A DNA stretch of 64,000 nt from Angelakisella massiliensis. GTDB taxonomy: Bacteria > Bacillota > Clostridia > Oscillospirales > Ruminococcaceae. Made by a program: the position numbers and the translations under genes. How positions within the stretch are numbered: the stretch's first letter is position 1; each line of letters begins with the position of its first letter. Below, in pieces: positions 9,751 through 18,178 of this stretch. The notes below the pieces were generated by a model, which saw only the letters and a list, made by a program, of their open reading frames with translations, searched no databases and was not told the DNA's origin. Where the stretch lies: NCBI RefSeq assembly GCF_900104675.1, contig NZ_LT629945.1, positions 806,046 through 870,045 on the forward strand. Reading direction: 5' to 3'.

Positions 9751-11763
9751 TCAATATCCAATGTAATTGCTGGGGTTCTGATAAGCACCCTGATAGATCA
9801 CTTCAAAATGGCAATGGGGACCGGTGGCATTGCCGGTACGTCCCACCAAAGCGATCACCTCGCCTTGGGAAACCTGCTGGCCTTCTTCCACCAAAACGCT
9901 GCTGCAATGGGCATAGCGGGTCTGATAGCCGCCCCCATGATCGATAATCACATTTTTGCCGTAAGGCCACACAGAGGCAGGCTGGGCATAGGTGACCACA
10001 CCATCTGCCGCCGCGTAAATATCGGTGCCTATATCCGCGGTAATGTCCACACCGGTGTGACCATAGTAGCCCCAATAGCCGCAGTAGATGTATCCGCCGT
10101 CCACAGGCCAGATAAAGTCGCCGTCAAAATCGTCGTCGGGAATATATTCCTCCGGTTCTTCCTCCTCCGGTTCCTCAGGTTCCTGCTGGTCCGGTTCCTC
10201 GGGCGCCTGAGCGGACTGAGGCACTGCCTGCTCCTGCTGAGAGGACGTCTGTTCCTCCTCCGGCAAAGCAGCTTCCTGCTCCTGTTGGGGGTCCTGTCCG
10301 GCATCCTCCGGCTGCTGCTCCTGAGGCTGATCCACAGAAGGCTGCTCCTGCTCTGCGGAAACGGTCTCCTGCTGAGACTGCTCCGGAACCTGGACAGGCT
10401 GCTCCTGGGGCTGCTCTTCTTCCGGCTGAGGCGTTTCTTCCACAGGCTGATCCTGCATTTCTTCTGCCTGCTCAGTCTCTTCCGTCTCATCGCCCTCAGG
10501 CTCCTGGGCGGTCTCGTCCGCTTCCGTCATACCCAGGGCTTCCAGCGCTTCCTGCTCCTCGGCCAGCTGCTCCTTGCCATCCACAGTACGGTCATCCACC
10601 GCCGACAACACCCGGGAACGAAGCTGAAGGTCCTCCGACTGGGACTGCTGCTCCAGCTGCTGGAAATACTCCTCGGGGGGAGCCCACGCGCTCTGGACCG
10701 CGCCTTCAGTTGCCGCTGTCCGGGCAGGGGCCAGAACCGCCGTCAGTGTCAGGCCGATCACCGTGACCCCCAGAGACAGGGCCACCGCCAGTACCTGCTT
10801 GCCTTTTCCCACCGCCGCGCTGTGAAGCACCAGCCGCAAACGGCGCTGAAGATCCCGGCGATCCATGGCAAAACCAGCGGTGAAAGCGGTCTCCCCCGCT
10901 GTTTCTCCGGCGGCCAGCTCCAACAGCATATGTCCATAACTTCTGCGGCGCTTGGCATCCATGGAGCTGACCACCCGGCGGTCACAGCAGATTTCACAGG
11001 CATAGTCCAGATCCCTGGACACACGGTATACCACCGGATTCCACCACTGGAAACTGTTGACCACAAGGGCCAGCGCCTTGAACCAGTGGTCCTTATACTG
11101 AAGATGGGTCAGCTCATGGGCGAAAATCAGCTCCAGCTGAGCCCGGGAAAAATCCTCATGGGGCAGGTAGATCACCGGTCTGAGAAAACCGATGACCAGC
11201 GGCGTGCCCACGCCGGGACAAAGGCGCAGCTTCACCTTGCCGGAAAGACCGGCGGTTTCCGCTGCCCGGTCAAACAATCCCTGAGCCCGCTTGCCGCAAA
11301 GGGAAGAGTGCTCCGCCAGGTAGTTTCTGATCCGGCGGTAATCCATCCCCCGCACCAGGGCGAAAAACACAGCGCCCCCTGCCCACAGCACCAGCAGCGG
11401 CATGGCGGCCGCCAGCTGAAGCTGTCTGGAACGTGGCAGCATGGCGGAAAAAATCAGCTTCTGTGCAGGCTGGGGATCAGCCAGAACAGAGGAGGCTGTC
11501 TGCGCCCCTTCCACCAGCGCGGGAACCGTTTGCTGGGCCTGAGAGCCCGCGGCAACCAGGATCCTGTCCAGAGGCAATCTCAAAATATCCGGCAGGGGCA
11601 TTGCCGCCGGCAGCAGAAACAACAGCAGTACCGGCAGCCAAATGTAGCAGCCAAAGGCGGGGGAAAGCCGGTCTCCCGCCGCTTTCTTCAGTGCGAAGGC
11701 CGTTAATGCCGCCAAAGTGCCGGACAATGTCATGGCCAGCAGAGCGGCAAACAGTTCGGTCAT
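9751..11763 (-). CDS. BlaR1-type M56 membrane protease fused to an M23 peptidoglycan endopeptidase
   Basis: The 670-residue protein combines two peptidases. Residues ~1-330 form a BlaR1/MecR1-like membrane module: hydrophobic helices at about 5-28, 38-60 and 140-165, a gluzincin site HELTHLQYKDHW with downstream CEICCDRR, and a fourth helix (VLAVALSLGVTVIGLTLTAVL). A ~190-residue Glu/Gln/Pro-rich linker follows. The C-terminus (~130 residues) is an M23/LytM domain with GHTGVDI (HxxxD) and GPHCHFEV (HxH). In BlaR1 this end is the extracellular penicillin-sensing domain, so here an extracellular cell-wall peptidase replaces it. The start overlaps the blaI stop (ATGA), with GGAGGAGAGG upstream. 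Confidence 0.92.
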   Translation of the reverse strand: MTELFAALLAMTLSGTLAALTAFALKKAAGDRLSPAFGCYIWLPVLLLFLLPAAMPLPDILRLPLDRILVAAGSQAQQTVPALVEGAQTASSVLADPQPAQKLIFSAMLPRSRQLQLAAAMPLLVLWAGGAVFFALVRGMDYRRIRNYLAEHSSLCGKRAQGLFDRAAETAGLSGKVKLRLCPGVGTPLVIGFLRPVIYLPHEDFSRAQLELIFAHELTHLQYKDHWFKALALVVNSFQWWNPVVYRVSRDLDYACEICCDRRVVSSMDAKRRRSYGHMLLELAAGETAGETAFTAGFAMDRRDLQRRLRLVLHSAAVGKGKQVLAVALSLGVTVIGLTLTAVLAPARTAATEGAVQSAWAPPEEYFQQLEQQSQSEDLQLRSRVLSAVDDRTVDGKEQLAEEQEALEALGMTEADETAQEPEGDETEETEQAEEMQDQPVEETPQPEEEQPQEQPVQVPEQSQQETVSAEQEQPSVDQPQEQQPEDAGQDPQQEQEAALPEEEQTSSQQEQAVPQSAQAPEEPDQQEPEEPEEEEPEEYIPDDDFDGDFIWPVDGGYIYCGYWGYYGHTGVDITADIGTDIYAAADGVVTYAQPASVWPYGKNVIIDHGGGYQTRYAHCSSVLVEEGQQVSQGEVIALVGRTGNATGPHCHFEVIYQGAYQNPSNYIGY

Positions 11764-12131
11764 TTTTCCTCTCCTCCCTGTTGGTCGAACCACCGGCGCA
11801 GCTCCTGGGCCTCCTCAGGAGTGAGGGGTTGAGCGTCACAGAGCGCGGACAGCAGGCTGGCGGTGGAACCGCCGTGGATCTGTTCCAGAAAGGCGCGGGT
11901 CTCCATGGTTTTATACTGCTGCTCCGTCACACGGGCAGAATAGGTATTCTGCCGCCGCCGTTTGGAGATGGTAACAAAGCCCTTTTCCTCCAGACGGGAA
12001 AGGAAGGTGAGCAAGGTGGTGGGTTTCCAGCCTTCCTGGGGCAGCTGCTCCATCAGCTGTGCCGCCGTCAGGGGCTCGGTGCTGTTCCAGATCAGCCGCA
12101 TGATCTTCATTTCAGACTGGGATATTTTCAT
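11760..12131 (-). CDS. blaI: BlaI/MecI/CopY-family repressor
   Basis: The 123-residue protein is a winged-helix repressor of the BlaI type (MKISQSEMKIMRLIWNS, then LEEKGFVTISKRRRQNTYSA). Such proteins bind DNA as dimers and are cleaved when the partner M56 protease is activated. The start at 12131 has GGAGG nine bases upstream. It is the first gene of a two-gene operon with the M56-M23 fusion (four-base overlap). Two BlaI-type inverted repeats lie just upstream, so autorepression is likely. No beta-lactamase or PBP gene is adjacent; the fused M23 peptidase itself seems to be the regulated output. Confidence 0.92.
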   Translation of the reverse strand: MKISQSEMKIMRLIWNSTEPLTAAQLMEQLPQEGWKPTTLLTFLSRLEEKGFVTISKRRRQNTYSARVTEQQYKTMETRAFLEQIHGGSTASLLSALCDAQPLTPEEAQELRRWFDQQGGEEK

Positions 12132-12157
12132 TGCTGTAAACCTCCAGCGAGTGCATT

Positions 12158-12203
12158 CTACATCATGTAGTGAAGTCAACGATCATCATTCTACATGATG
12201 TAA
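12158..12203. promoter_or_regulatory. Two BlaI-type operators
   Basis: CTACATCATGTAG (12158-12170) and CTACATGATGTAA (12191-12203) are dyads built on the TACA...TGTA half-sites known for BlaI/MecI. Their centres are 33 bp apart, about three helical turns. They lie 27-72 bases upstream of the blaI start and should cover its promoter. Confidence 0.85.
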
Positions 12204-12291
12204 AAGCTTCTGTCAACCTTTGGCTCCCTTTTTCATGGAATGTTCACAGCAAATTTTATTTTTAAGACCATTTTCAGGGCTGTTTTGCCGG

Positions 12292-12330
12292 AAAAAAAGC
12301 AGTGGGAAAGCTGATCTTCTCTCCCACTGC
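12292..12330 (-). terminator. pyrG terminator
   Basis: A 10-bp stem (GCAGTGGGAG... with TTCCCACTGC) is followed by seven T residues on the minus strand, about 155 bases after the pyrG stop. It separates pyrG from the blaI unit. The remaining 12204-12483 holds no gene. Confidence 0.75.
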
Positions 12331-12483
12331 CAATGATCACAACGATATTGAAAAGGAACGAAACCGCCCTTGTCAGCAGCTGCAAGGCGGAATGGAACCC
12401 AGGAATTCCCCGGGTTTCCCAAAGCACCCGAGAAAACAGCAAGATGCCTGCCGATGGAGCGTTTCCCTATCCTCTCCTCCCTG

Positions 12484-14106
12484 TTATCTGCGTCCCTTTT
12501 CCATGGAGGCGGCGATAAAGGCCCGGAACAAGGGATGAGCCCGGTTGGGGCGGCTCTTGAACTCGGGGTGATACTGCACGCCCACGAAGAAGCGGCAGGA
12601 AGGGTCCTCCACCGCCTCCACCAGCCGGCCGTCAGGAGAAAGGCCCGCAATGGTCAGTCCCTCTTCCTCCATCGCCTGGCGATAACGGTTGTTGAACTCA
12701 TACCGGTGGCGGTGCCGCTCGGAGATCTCTCCACAGCCATAAGCTTCCGCCAAACGGGTGCCGGGGGTGAGCACACAGGGGTACGCCCCCAGGCGCATGG
12801 TGCCGCCTTTGGGCAGGTTTCCCTGCTGATCGGGCATCAGGTCGATGACCGAATGGGGCCCCTGGGGATCAAATTCACTGGAATTGGCCTCCGCCAGCCC
12901 CAGGCGGTCCCGGGCAAAGCCAATGACCGCCGTCTGCATTCCCAGGCAGATGCCAAAGCAGGGGATGTCTTTTTCCCTGGCGTACTGTCCCGCCAGGATC
13001 ATTCCCTCCACGCCCCGGTCCCCGAATCCGCCGGGGATGATGATGCCGTCACAGCCCTCCAGGGCGGCGGCAATGGTTTCCCTGGTGAGGGGCTCCGAAT
13101 CCACCCAGCGGATCTTCACTGCCGTGCCGTTCTCCCAGCCTCCATGGCGCAGGGCCTCGGCCACCGAGAGATAGGCGTCGTGAAGCTGAACATACTTGCC
13201 CACCAGGGCGATCTCCACCTGGCGGTCCTGATGCTCCATTCTCCGGAGCATCTGCTGCCATTCCTCCAGGTCGGCGGGAGGGGGCGTCAGGCCCAGACGG
13301 CGGCAGACGATATCCGACAGGTGCTGCTGTTCCAGCATGATGGGCGCCTGATACAGTACCGGCAGGGTGAGGTTCTGGATGACACAGTCGGCGGGGACAT
13401 TGCAGAACAGGGAAATCTTCCGCTGGACCTCCGGCTCCATGGGACGGTCGCAGCGGCAGACGATGATATCCGGGGAGATGCCCATTCCCTGAAGCTCCTT
13501 GACGGAATGCTGGGTAGGCTTGGTTTTGTGCTCTCCGGAACCGGAAATGAAGGGCACCAAAGTGACATGAATGAACAGGCAGTTCTCTCTTCCCTGCTCC
13601 AGTGCCACCTGGCGGATGGCCTCCAGGAAGGGCTGGCTTTCAATATCGCCGGTGGTGCCGCCGATCTCGGTAATGATCACATCGGCGTCGGACTTTTGTC
13701 CCACGGCGTAGATAAAGCGCTTGATCTCATCGGTGATGTGGGGGATCACCTGAACGGTGGAGCCCAGATACTCTCCCCGACGCTCCTTGTTGAGAACGTT
13801 CCAGTAAACCTTGCCGGTGGTGAGGTTGGAATAACGGTTCAGGTCCTCGTCGATGAACCGCTCATAATGGCCCAGATCCAGATCTGTTTCGGCCCCGTCA
13901 TCGGTGACGAATACCTCTCCGTGCTGATAAGGGCTCATGGTCCCGGGGTCCACATTGATATAGGGGTCCAGCTTCTGGGCGGTGACCTTCAGGCCCCGGC
14001 ACTTCAGCAGCCGCCCCAGGGAAGCGGCGGTGATTCCCTTGCCCAGACCGGAGACAACGCCGCCGGTAACAAAAATGTACTTGACTGTTTGTGGTACTGC
14101 CATCAT
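12484..14106 (-). CDS. pyrG: CTP synthase (glutamine hydrolysing)
   Basis: The 540-residue protein is a standard two-domain CTP synthase converting UTP to CTP. The N-terminal amidoligase domain has [15 protein letters not shown] and [20 protein letters not shown]. The C-terminal class I glutaminase has GICLGMQ (Cys nucleophile) and VQYHPEF. Two adjacent ATGs (14106, 14103) follow AAAGGATG; either could be used. It is monocistronic. The minus-strand leader upstream is long (several hundred bases), GC-rich and hairpin-forming, which fits attenuation control of pyrG known in Gram-positives, though the mechanism cannot be read from this sequence. Confidence 0.96.
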   Translation of the reverse strand: MMAVPQTVKYIFVTGGVVSGLGKGITAASLGRLLKCRGLKVTAQKLDPYINVDPGTMSPYQHGEVFVTDDGAETDLDLGHYERFIDEDLNRYSNLTTGKVYWNVLNKERRGEYLGSTVQVIPHITDEIKRFIYAVGQKSDADVIITEIGGTTGDIESQPFLEAIRQVALEQGRENCLFIHVTLVPFISGSGEHKTKPTQHSVKELQGMGISPDIIVCRCDRPMEPEVQRKISLFCNVPADCVIQNLTLPVLYQAPIMLEQQHLSDIVCRRLGLTPPPADLEEWQQMLRRMEHQDRQVEIALVGKYVQLHDAYLSVAEALRHGGWENGTAVKIRWVDSEPLTRETIAAALEGCDGIIIPGGFGDRGVEGMILAGQYAREKDIPCFGICLGMQTAVIGFARDRLGLAEANSSEFDPQGPHSVIDLMPDQQGNLPKGGTMRLGAYPCVLTPGTRLAEAYGCGEISERHRHRYEFNNRYRQAMEEEGLTIAGLSPDGRLVEAVEDPSCRFFVGVQYHPEFKSRPNRAHPLFRAFIAASMEKGRR

Positions 14107-14244
14107 CCATCATCCTTTCTGCACCTGTCAAAGGGTCTTTTCCCCATTTTGTTCCCCTATAACCGGGGGCCGGGGGAAAACGGTCTTTTTTTAGTAAACA
14201 GTGTCTTTTATTGGGGGAGAAGTCCCCAAAGCATTCCCCGAAAG

Positions 14245-14297
14245 CATAAAAAGAGAAGCGCCCACCAGGGGGTGCGGAAACCGCTTTCCTCCTGGTG
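14245..14297 (-). terminator. Hairpin with T-tract in the pyrG leader
   Basis: On the minus strand CACCAGG pairs with CCTGGTG around a GC-rich interior and is followed by GCGCTTCTCTTTTTATG. No minus-strand gene lies upstream within reach, so it sits inside the pyrG leader or upstream of its promoter. It is a candidate attenuator or a backstop for antisense transcription. Confidence 0.4.
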
Positions 14298-14586
14298 AAC
14301 GCCTTTGCTCACGGGGAACATTATACGGCCCCCGCCGGAAACTGTCAAGGGAAACTTTATCCCGATGAAAAAAGGAGATTGGCCCTTTTGGGCGGCATCC
14401 GGCCCATGGCTTCCGGGAGGAAAAAAGGTTCCCGCTTTTTGGGGAAGACATCTGCACGCTTTATGAAAACTTCTTCTTTTTGGGGGAATGCTGATAGTCC
14501 GGGAGCCTGGGGCGGCCGGACTGCCGTCGGTGCTGCATCCGCTCCCTTCAAGTCAACCCCAGGTCCTTCTTGTTTTTCCCAATAAA

Positions 14587-14615
14587 TTGACAAAAAACCG
14601 CCTTCGTACTATACT
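14587..14615 (+). promoter_or_regulatory. Sigma-A promoter of the DUF1858 gene
   Basis: TTGACA at 14587-14592 and TATACT at 14610-14615 are separated by exactly 17 bases. Transcription would start near 14622, giving a ~60-base leader. Confidence 0.85.
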
Positions 14616-14681
14616 GAGAACGAAAAATTTTCCCCTCCAAAAATCCCGGCTTTCCGGGGACACAGAAAGGAAGTTTATTCT

Positions 14682-14879
14682 ATGACCATCACCAAGGAAA
14701 TGGGCATTATGGAAGTTGTCAACCAGTATCCGCAGACCGTTCAGGTGTTCCGCAATTTCGGCATGGGCTGCCTGGGCTGCGCCGCCGCCCACTTTGAGAC
14801 CATCGAGCAGGGCGCTGCCGCTCACGGCATGGATATCCCCGCGCTGATGGAGGCTCTCAACGCCGCTGTCGCGGAATAA
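14682..14879 (+). CDS. DUF1858 domain protein
   Basis: This 65-residue protein is a complete DUF1858 domain: ITKEMGIMEVVNQYPQTVQVF, then GMGCLGCAAAHFETIEQGA with a CxxC pair, then an HGMDIPALMEALNAA tail. The domain is found alone or fused to hybrid-cluster and redox proteins; a metal or thiol role is suspected but unproven. The start has AAAGGAAG eight bases upstream and a consensus promoter precedes it. A terminator after the gene makes it a single-gene unit. Confidence 0.9.
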   Translation: MTITKEMGIMEVVNQYPQTVQVFRNFGMGCLGCAAAHFETIEQGAAAHGMDIPALMEALNAAVAE

Positions 14880-14936
14880 GTTTTCCGGCGGAGATTCATT
14901 TTAAACGTCTGCGATGCGCAATATCATCGCATGAGG

Positions 14937-14977
14937 CAGGCTCTCATTCCTCCGGGGATGGGGCCTGTTTTTCCTAA
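14937..14977 (+). terminator. Terminator after the DUF1858 gene
   Basis: CAGGCTCTCATTCC pairs imperfectly with GGGATGGGGCCTG and is followed by TTTTTCC. Confidence 0.65.
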
Positions 14978-15019
14978 TCCCATCCCCTGATTCATTGGAA
15001 ACACAGAAAGGAGAAGGCT

Positions 15020-15232
15020 ATGACTGACGAAAAGATCCAGCGTATCAACGCTCTGGCCCGAAAGTCCAAGGCTGAGGGCCTCACCCCCGAGGAAAAGGAG
15101 GAGCAGCAGGCGCTTCGGCGGGAATATCTGGATGAAATCCGGGCGGATCTGATCCGCACCCTGGACAACACCTGCATCGTGGACGAGAAGGGCAACAAAA
15201 CTCCTCTGCGCCGTCAGGTGCCCCTGTCCTGA
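15020..15232 (+). CDS. DUF896 / YnzC-family small protein
   Basis: The 70-residue protein (MTDEKIQRINALARKSKAEG, then LTPEEKEEQQALRREYLDEIR) matches the YnzC/DUF896 family of short two-helix proteins found across Firmicutes. In B. subtilis the relative ynzC belongs to the LexA-regulated sos operon, but no LexA box is visible here. AGAAAGGAGAAGG precedes the ATG. It is followed after 68 bases by a rhodanese gene. Confidence 0.9.
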   Translation: MTDEKIQRINALARKSKAEGLTPEEKEEQQALRREYLDEIRADLIRTLDNTCIVDEKGNKTPLRRQVPLS

Positions 15233-15300
15233 TTTGTTCCGGGGCTCCTTCGTGTCCCCTCTTTCCATGCCGGAATAGGATAAGGGAAGGAGGTGACGCC

Positions 15301-15615
15301 ATGGAACACAAAAGCTTTCAGGGGATGATTCTGGTGGATGTCCGTTCTCAGGAGGAATATGAGGCGGGCACCCTGCCGGGAAGCATCCGTCTGGACTGTT
15401 TCGACATTCAGGAGGACACCGTTCGCCTTCTTCTGCCGGACCGGAACGCCCCCATCGGTGTATTCTGTCATACCGGTTCCAGAAGCGCTCCGGCGGTTTT
15501 GCGGCTGCGCCAGCTGGGATATACCCAGGTAACCGATCTGGGCGGTCTGCCGCTGCCGGGGGCGGAAGAAGAGGAAGAAAACGGCGGGATGGACAAATCC
15601 TCCCCAATGGAGTAA
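15301..15615 (+). CDS. Single-domain rhodanese-like protein
   Basis: The 104-residue protein is one rhodanese domain: LVDVRSQEEYEAGTLPGSIR and the active-site loop CHTGSRS, where the cysteine would carry the persulfide sulfur. The acidic C-terminal tail (GAEEEEENGGMDKSS) is not part of the fold. It may transfer sulfur to a thiol acceptor. GGAAGGAGG precedes the start. It is followed by a HIT-family gene and probably lies in the same transcript as the genes up to 23 kb. Confidence 0.85.
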   Translation: MEHKSFQGMILVDVRSQEEYEAGTLPGSIRLDCFDIQEDTVRLLLPDRNAPIGVFCHTGSRSAPAVLRLRQLGYTQVTDLGGLPLPGAEEEEENGGMDKSSPME

Positions 15616-15664
15616 AATAAAGTCGGAAACAGGGTCTCAGCCGACCCGGAAAGGAGGAAGCAGA

Positions 15665-16003
15665 ATGGATTGTATTTTCTGCAAGATCGCCGCGGGGGAA
15701 ATCCCCTCCAACAAGCTGTATGAAGACGACCTTTGCGTGGCTTTTTATGATCTGTCTCCCCAGGCGCCGGTCCACTTTCTGGTGGTGCCCCGGGAGCATA
15801 TCTCCGGTACCGACAAGCTCAATGACCAAAACTGCGCTGTGGTAGGTCATATCTTTTCTGTCATCGCCAAATTGACCGCCCAGCTGGGCCTGGATAAGGG
15901 CTACCGTGTGGTCAACAACTGCGGCGAGGACGGCGGACAGACGGTGGGACATCTTCACTTTCATGTCCTGGGCGGCCGTACTTTAGCCTGGCCCCCCGGT
16001 TGA
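15665..16003 (+). CDS. HIT-family nucleotide-binding hydrolase (HinT-like)
   Basis: The 112-residue protein is a HinT/PKCI-type member: DCIFCKIAAGEIPS at the N-terminus and the histidine triad GHLHFHVLGG near the C-terminus. Such enzymes hydrolyse AMP-lysine, aminoacyl-AMP or similar phosphoramidates. The Cys-x-x-Cys of the zinc-binding subgroup is partly present (CIFC). AAGGAGG precedes the start. The next gene, comEC, begins 45 bases after the stop. Confidence 0.93.
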   Translation: MDCIFCKIAAGEIPSNKLYEDDLCVAFYDLSPQAPVHFLVVPREHISGTDKLNDQNCAVVGHIFSVIAKLTAQLGLDKGYRVVNNCGEDGGQTVGHLHFHVLGGRTLAWPPG

Positions 16004-16047
16004 CACCGGTCTTTCACCTATTCCAAGCCGAACAGGAGAGATCATCC

Positions 16048-18096
16048 ATGAAGCGGCCGCTATGTGTGTTTGGTGCAGGTTTTCTCACCACCATAGCGGT
16101 CGCTTTTGTCTGTCCCGGAGCAGTCGCGCCCCTGTTGGCGGCGGTGGCCGGCGCGGGGCTGATCCATCCGCGGAACCGTCGTGTGGGCTGTGTACTGCTG
16201 GCAGCGTCAGCCGCGGCCCTTGGCCGTATGGCATTGGTGGACCGGCAGCTGGAGCAGCTTCAAAAGCTGGAAGGCCAGCAGCAGACCGTGGTGGGGTATG
16301 TCTGCCGTGTCAGTCCCTGGAACCCTTCCCGGCTGCTGATCCGGGTAAAGCTTTCCAATGGCGGCTGTTACGGGGTGTGGCTGGATGCCGCAAGCCAGGA
16401 TTTTCTGCCTGGAGACTGGCTGCGGGCAACCATTCACATCACCGGCGCCAGGGAAGATACCCAGGATTTCTTCTTTACCGGCGGATGGGTGCTCTCCGCG
16501 CTCCCTGTGGAGGCGCCCGAAGCGGAAAATCCTCAGTGGCCAAGCCCCCTGGCCCATATGGCCTCGGTGCGGGAACAGCTGCTGCACAAAGCCCGTCTTC
16601 ACAGCTCCGGCAGCGGCACCCATGTGGTGACCGGCCTGCTCTTTTCCGCCGATGAAGAGCTCCCGGATGAGGACCGCAGAGCCATGGAACAGGCGGGCAT
16701 CAGCCATCTGCTGTCTGTTTCAGGCTTTCATATGTCCCTGGTTCTGGGATGGACGGCGATGAAAGCGCCCCGGTCCAGGCTCAAACGGGGACTGCGGCTC
16801 CTTCTGTGTCTGGGGCTGGTCTTCCTGGTCCTTTCCCTGGCAGGATACGGCGCCGCGGCCATGCGGGCCGGCATACTGGGTCTGATGACGGTACTGGCGG
16901 GATGCCTCAACCGGCGGAGCGACCCGTGGACCTCCCTGTGTCTCTCCGCTCTGCTGCTGATTACCTTTTCCCCGGCCCTCATTACCGACGCCGGTGTGCA
17001 GCTTTCCTTCTGCGCCACTGCAGGGATCTTTGCTTTCAGCCGCCTTTTCCGGGGCCTGTGGGAGGATGGGCTGGTTCGTCTGCTGGGCGGCAGATGTCCT
17101 GCCCTTTGCAGAAGCTTCTGCGGCTGTATGGGTATGCTCATGGCGGCACAGATTTCCGCCGCTCCTGTTCTGGCGCTCCGCTTCGGCACAGTTCCCCTGC
17201 TGTCAGCTCCTTTGAACCTGCTGATACTGCCGCTGGTGTATCTGTCCATGGCCCTGGGCGGGGCGGGAATCTTTCTGCTGGCAACGCCTCTGGCGGGTGC
17301 AGGGGCTTTGCTGCTGGACCTTGCCTCCCTTTGCGGGGAGGGAATTCTCATCCTGGCCAAAATCTGGTGCCGGCTGCCGGGATGCACCCTGTCCACGGTC
17401 TGGCCGGGAAGGTTCCTCCTTCTGGGGTTGTTGGGAGCGCTGATCTTTACTCCCCTGCTGCCGGTACCGCGACTGGTGAAACGTCGGCTGCTGGTGATAC
17501 TGACAGTGGTTCTGCTGCTGACTCAGGGAGCACTCTCCATCGTCTTTGAAAATCAGGTGCAGCTGCTTGCCCTCTCCGGCAGCAGTTCCCTCTTGCTGCG
17601 CTGGGGACAGCGGCAGGTGGTCATCAGCGGCGCGGGCGAACTTTGGCAGCTGCGGCAGCTGGAAGAGGAGCTGCTGAGCGCCGGCGTTGTCCATCCCGAC
17701 GTGCTGATCTGCGGCCGGGGCGGACCGGACCTGCTTCTGGAAGCCTCCCACACCATCAGTCCCCGGTGTCTGGCAGCCCCGGAGGAGGACCTTTCCCGGG
17801 TAAAGCGGCTGATGCCCGCCTCCCTGCGTACAGTGGAGCTGGGCAAACAGGCTTTGCCGGTGGGCGGGGTATCGGTGGAGCGGTTTGACGGAGATTTGGT
17901 GGAAGTAAGGATCGGTCAAACAAAAGTGCTGAAATGTTGGGGCGGTTATGCTATAATGGATTTCGACCTGCTTTTGGGCGGCACCCAGGAGGGCGCTCTG
18001 GTTTCAGACCGGGAGGGGCGGCTTTGGCTGCGTCCGGGAATGATCAGCCTGCCCCGTTCCATGGGAGTGCGGTGGGTACTGGCCGGCAGCGGCTGA
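16048..18096 (+). CDS. comEC: ComEC/Rec2 DNA-uptake channel protein
   Basis: The 682-residue membrane protein shows the ComEC order: N-terminal helices, an OB-like DUF4131 region (VGYVCRVSPWNPSRLLIRVKL), then the competence helix bundle starting at GISHLLSVSGFHMSLVLGW. It forms the inner-membrane channel for single-stranded DNA in transformation. The C-terminal metallo-beta-lactamase-like region (from about residue 505) lacks any HxHxDH metal site. AGGAGAG precedes the ATG at 16048; an upstream in-frame ATG inside the HIT gene was rejected. It is followed by holA, a common neighbour in Firmicutes. Confidence 0.93.
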   Translation: MKRPLCVFGAGFLTTIAVAFVCPGAVAPLLAAVAGAGLIHPRNRRVGCVLLAASAAALGRMALVDRQLEQLQKLEGQQQTVVGYVCRVSPWNPSRLLIRVKLSNGGCYGVWLDAASQDFLPGDWLRATIHITGAREDTQDFFFTGGWVLSALPVEAPEAENPQWPSPLAHMASVREQLLHKARLHSSGSGTHVVTGLLFSADEELPDEDRRAMEQAGISHLLSVSGFHMSLVLGWTAMKAPRSRLKRGLRLLLCLGLVFLVLSLAGYGAAAMRAGILGLMTVLAGCLNRRSDPWTSLCLSALLLITFSPALITDAGVQLSFCATAGIFAFSRLFRGLWEDGLVRLLGGRCPALCRSFCGCMGMLMAAQISAAPVLALRFGTVPLLSAPLNLLILPLVYLSMALGGAGIFLLATPLAGAGALLLDLASLCGEGILILAKIWCRLPGCTLSTVWPGRFLLLGLLGALIFTPLLPVPRLVKRRLLVILTVVLLLTQGALSIVFENQVQLLALSGSSSLLLRWGQRQVVISGAGELWQLRQLEEELLSAGVVHPDVLICGRGGPDLLLEASHTISPRCLAAPEEDLSRVKRLMPASLRTVELGKQALPVGGVSVERFDGDLVEVRIGQTKVLKCWGGYAIMDFDLLLGGTQEGALVSDREGRLWLRPGMISLPRSMGVRWVLAGSG

Positions 18097-18178
18097 GGCA
18101 AACAGCGCCGGCGGACCAAAATCCGGCCGCTCAGACAGTGGTTTTGTATCTCAAACAGAGGAAAAGGAGGGGAACGCC

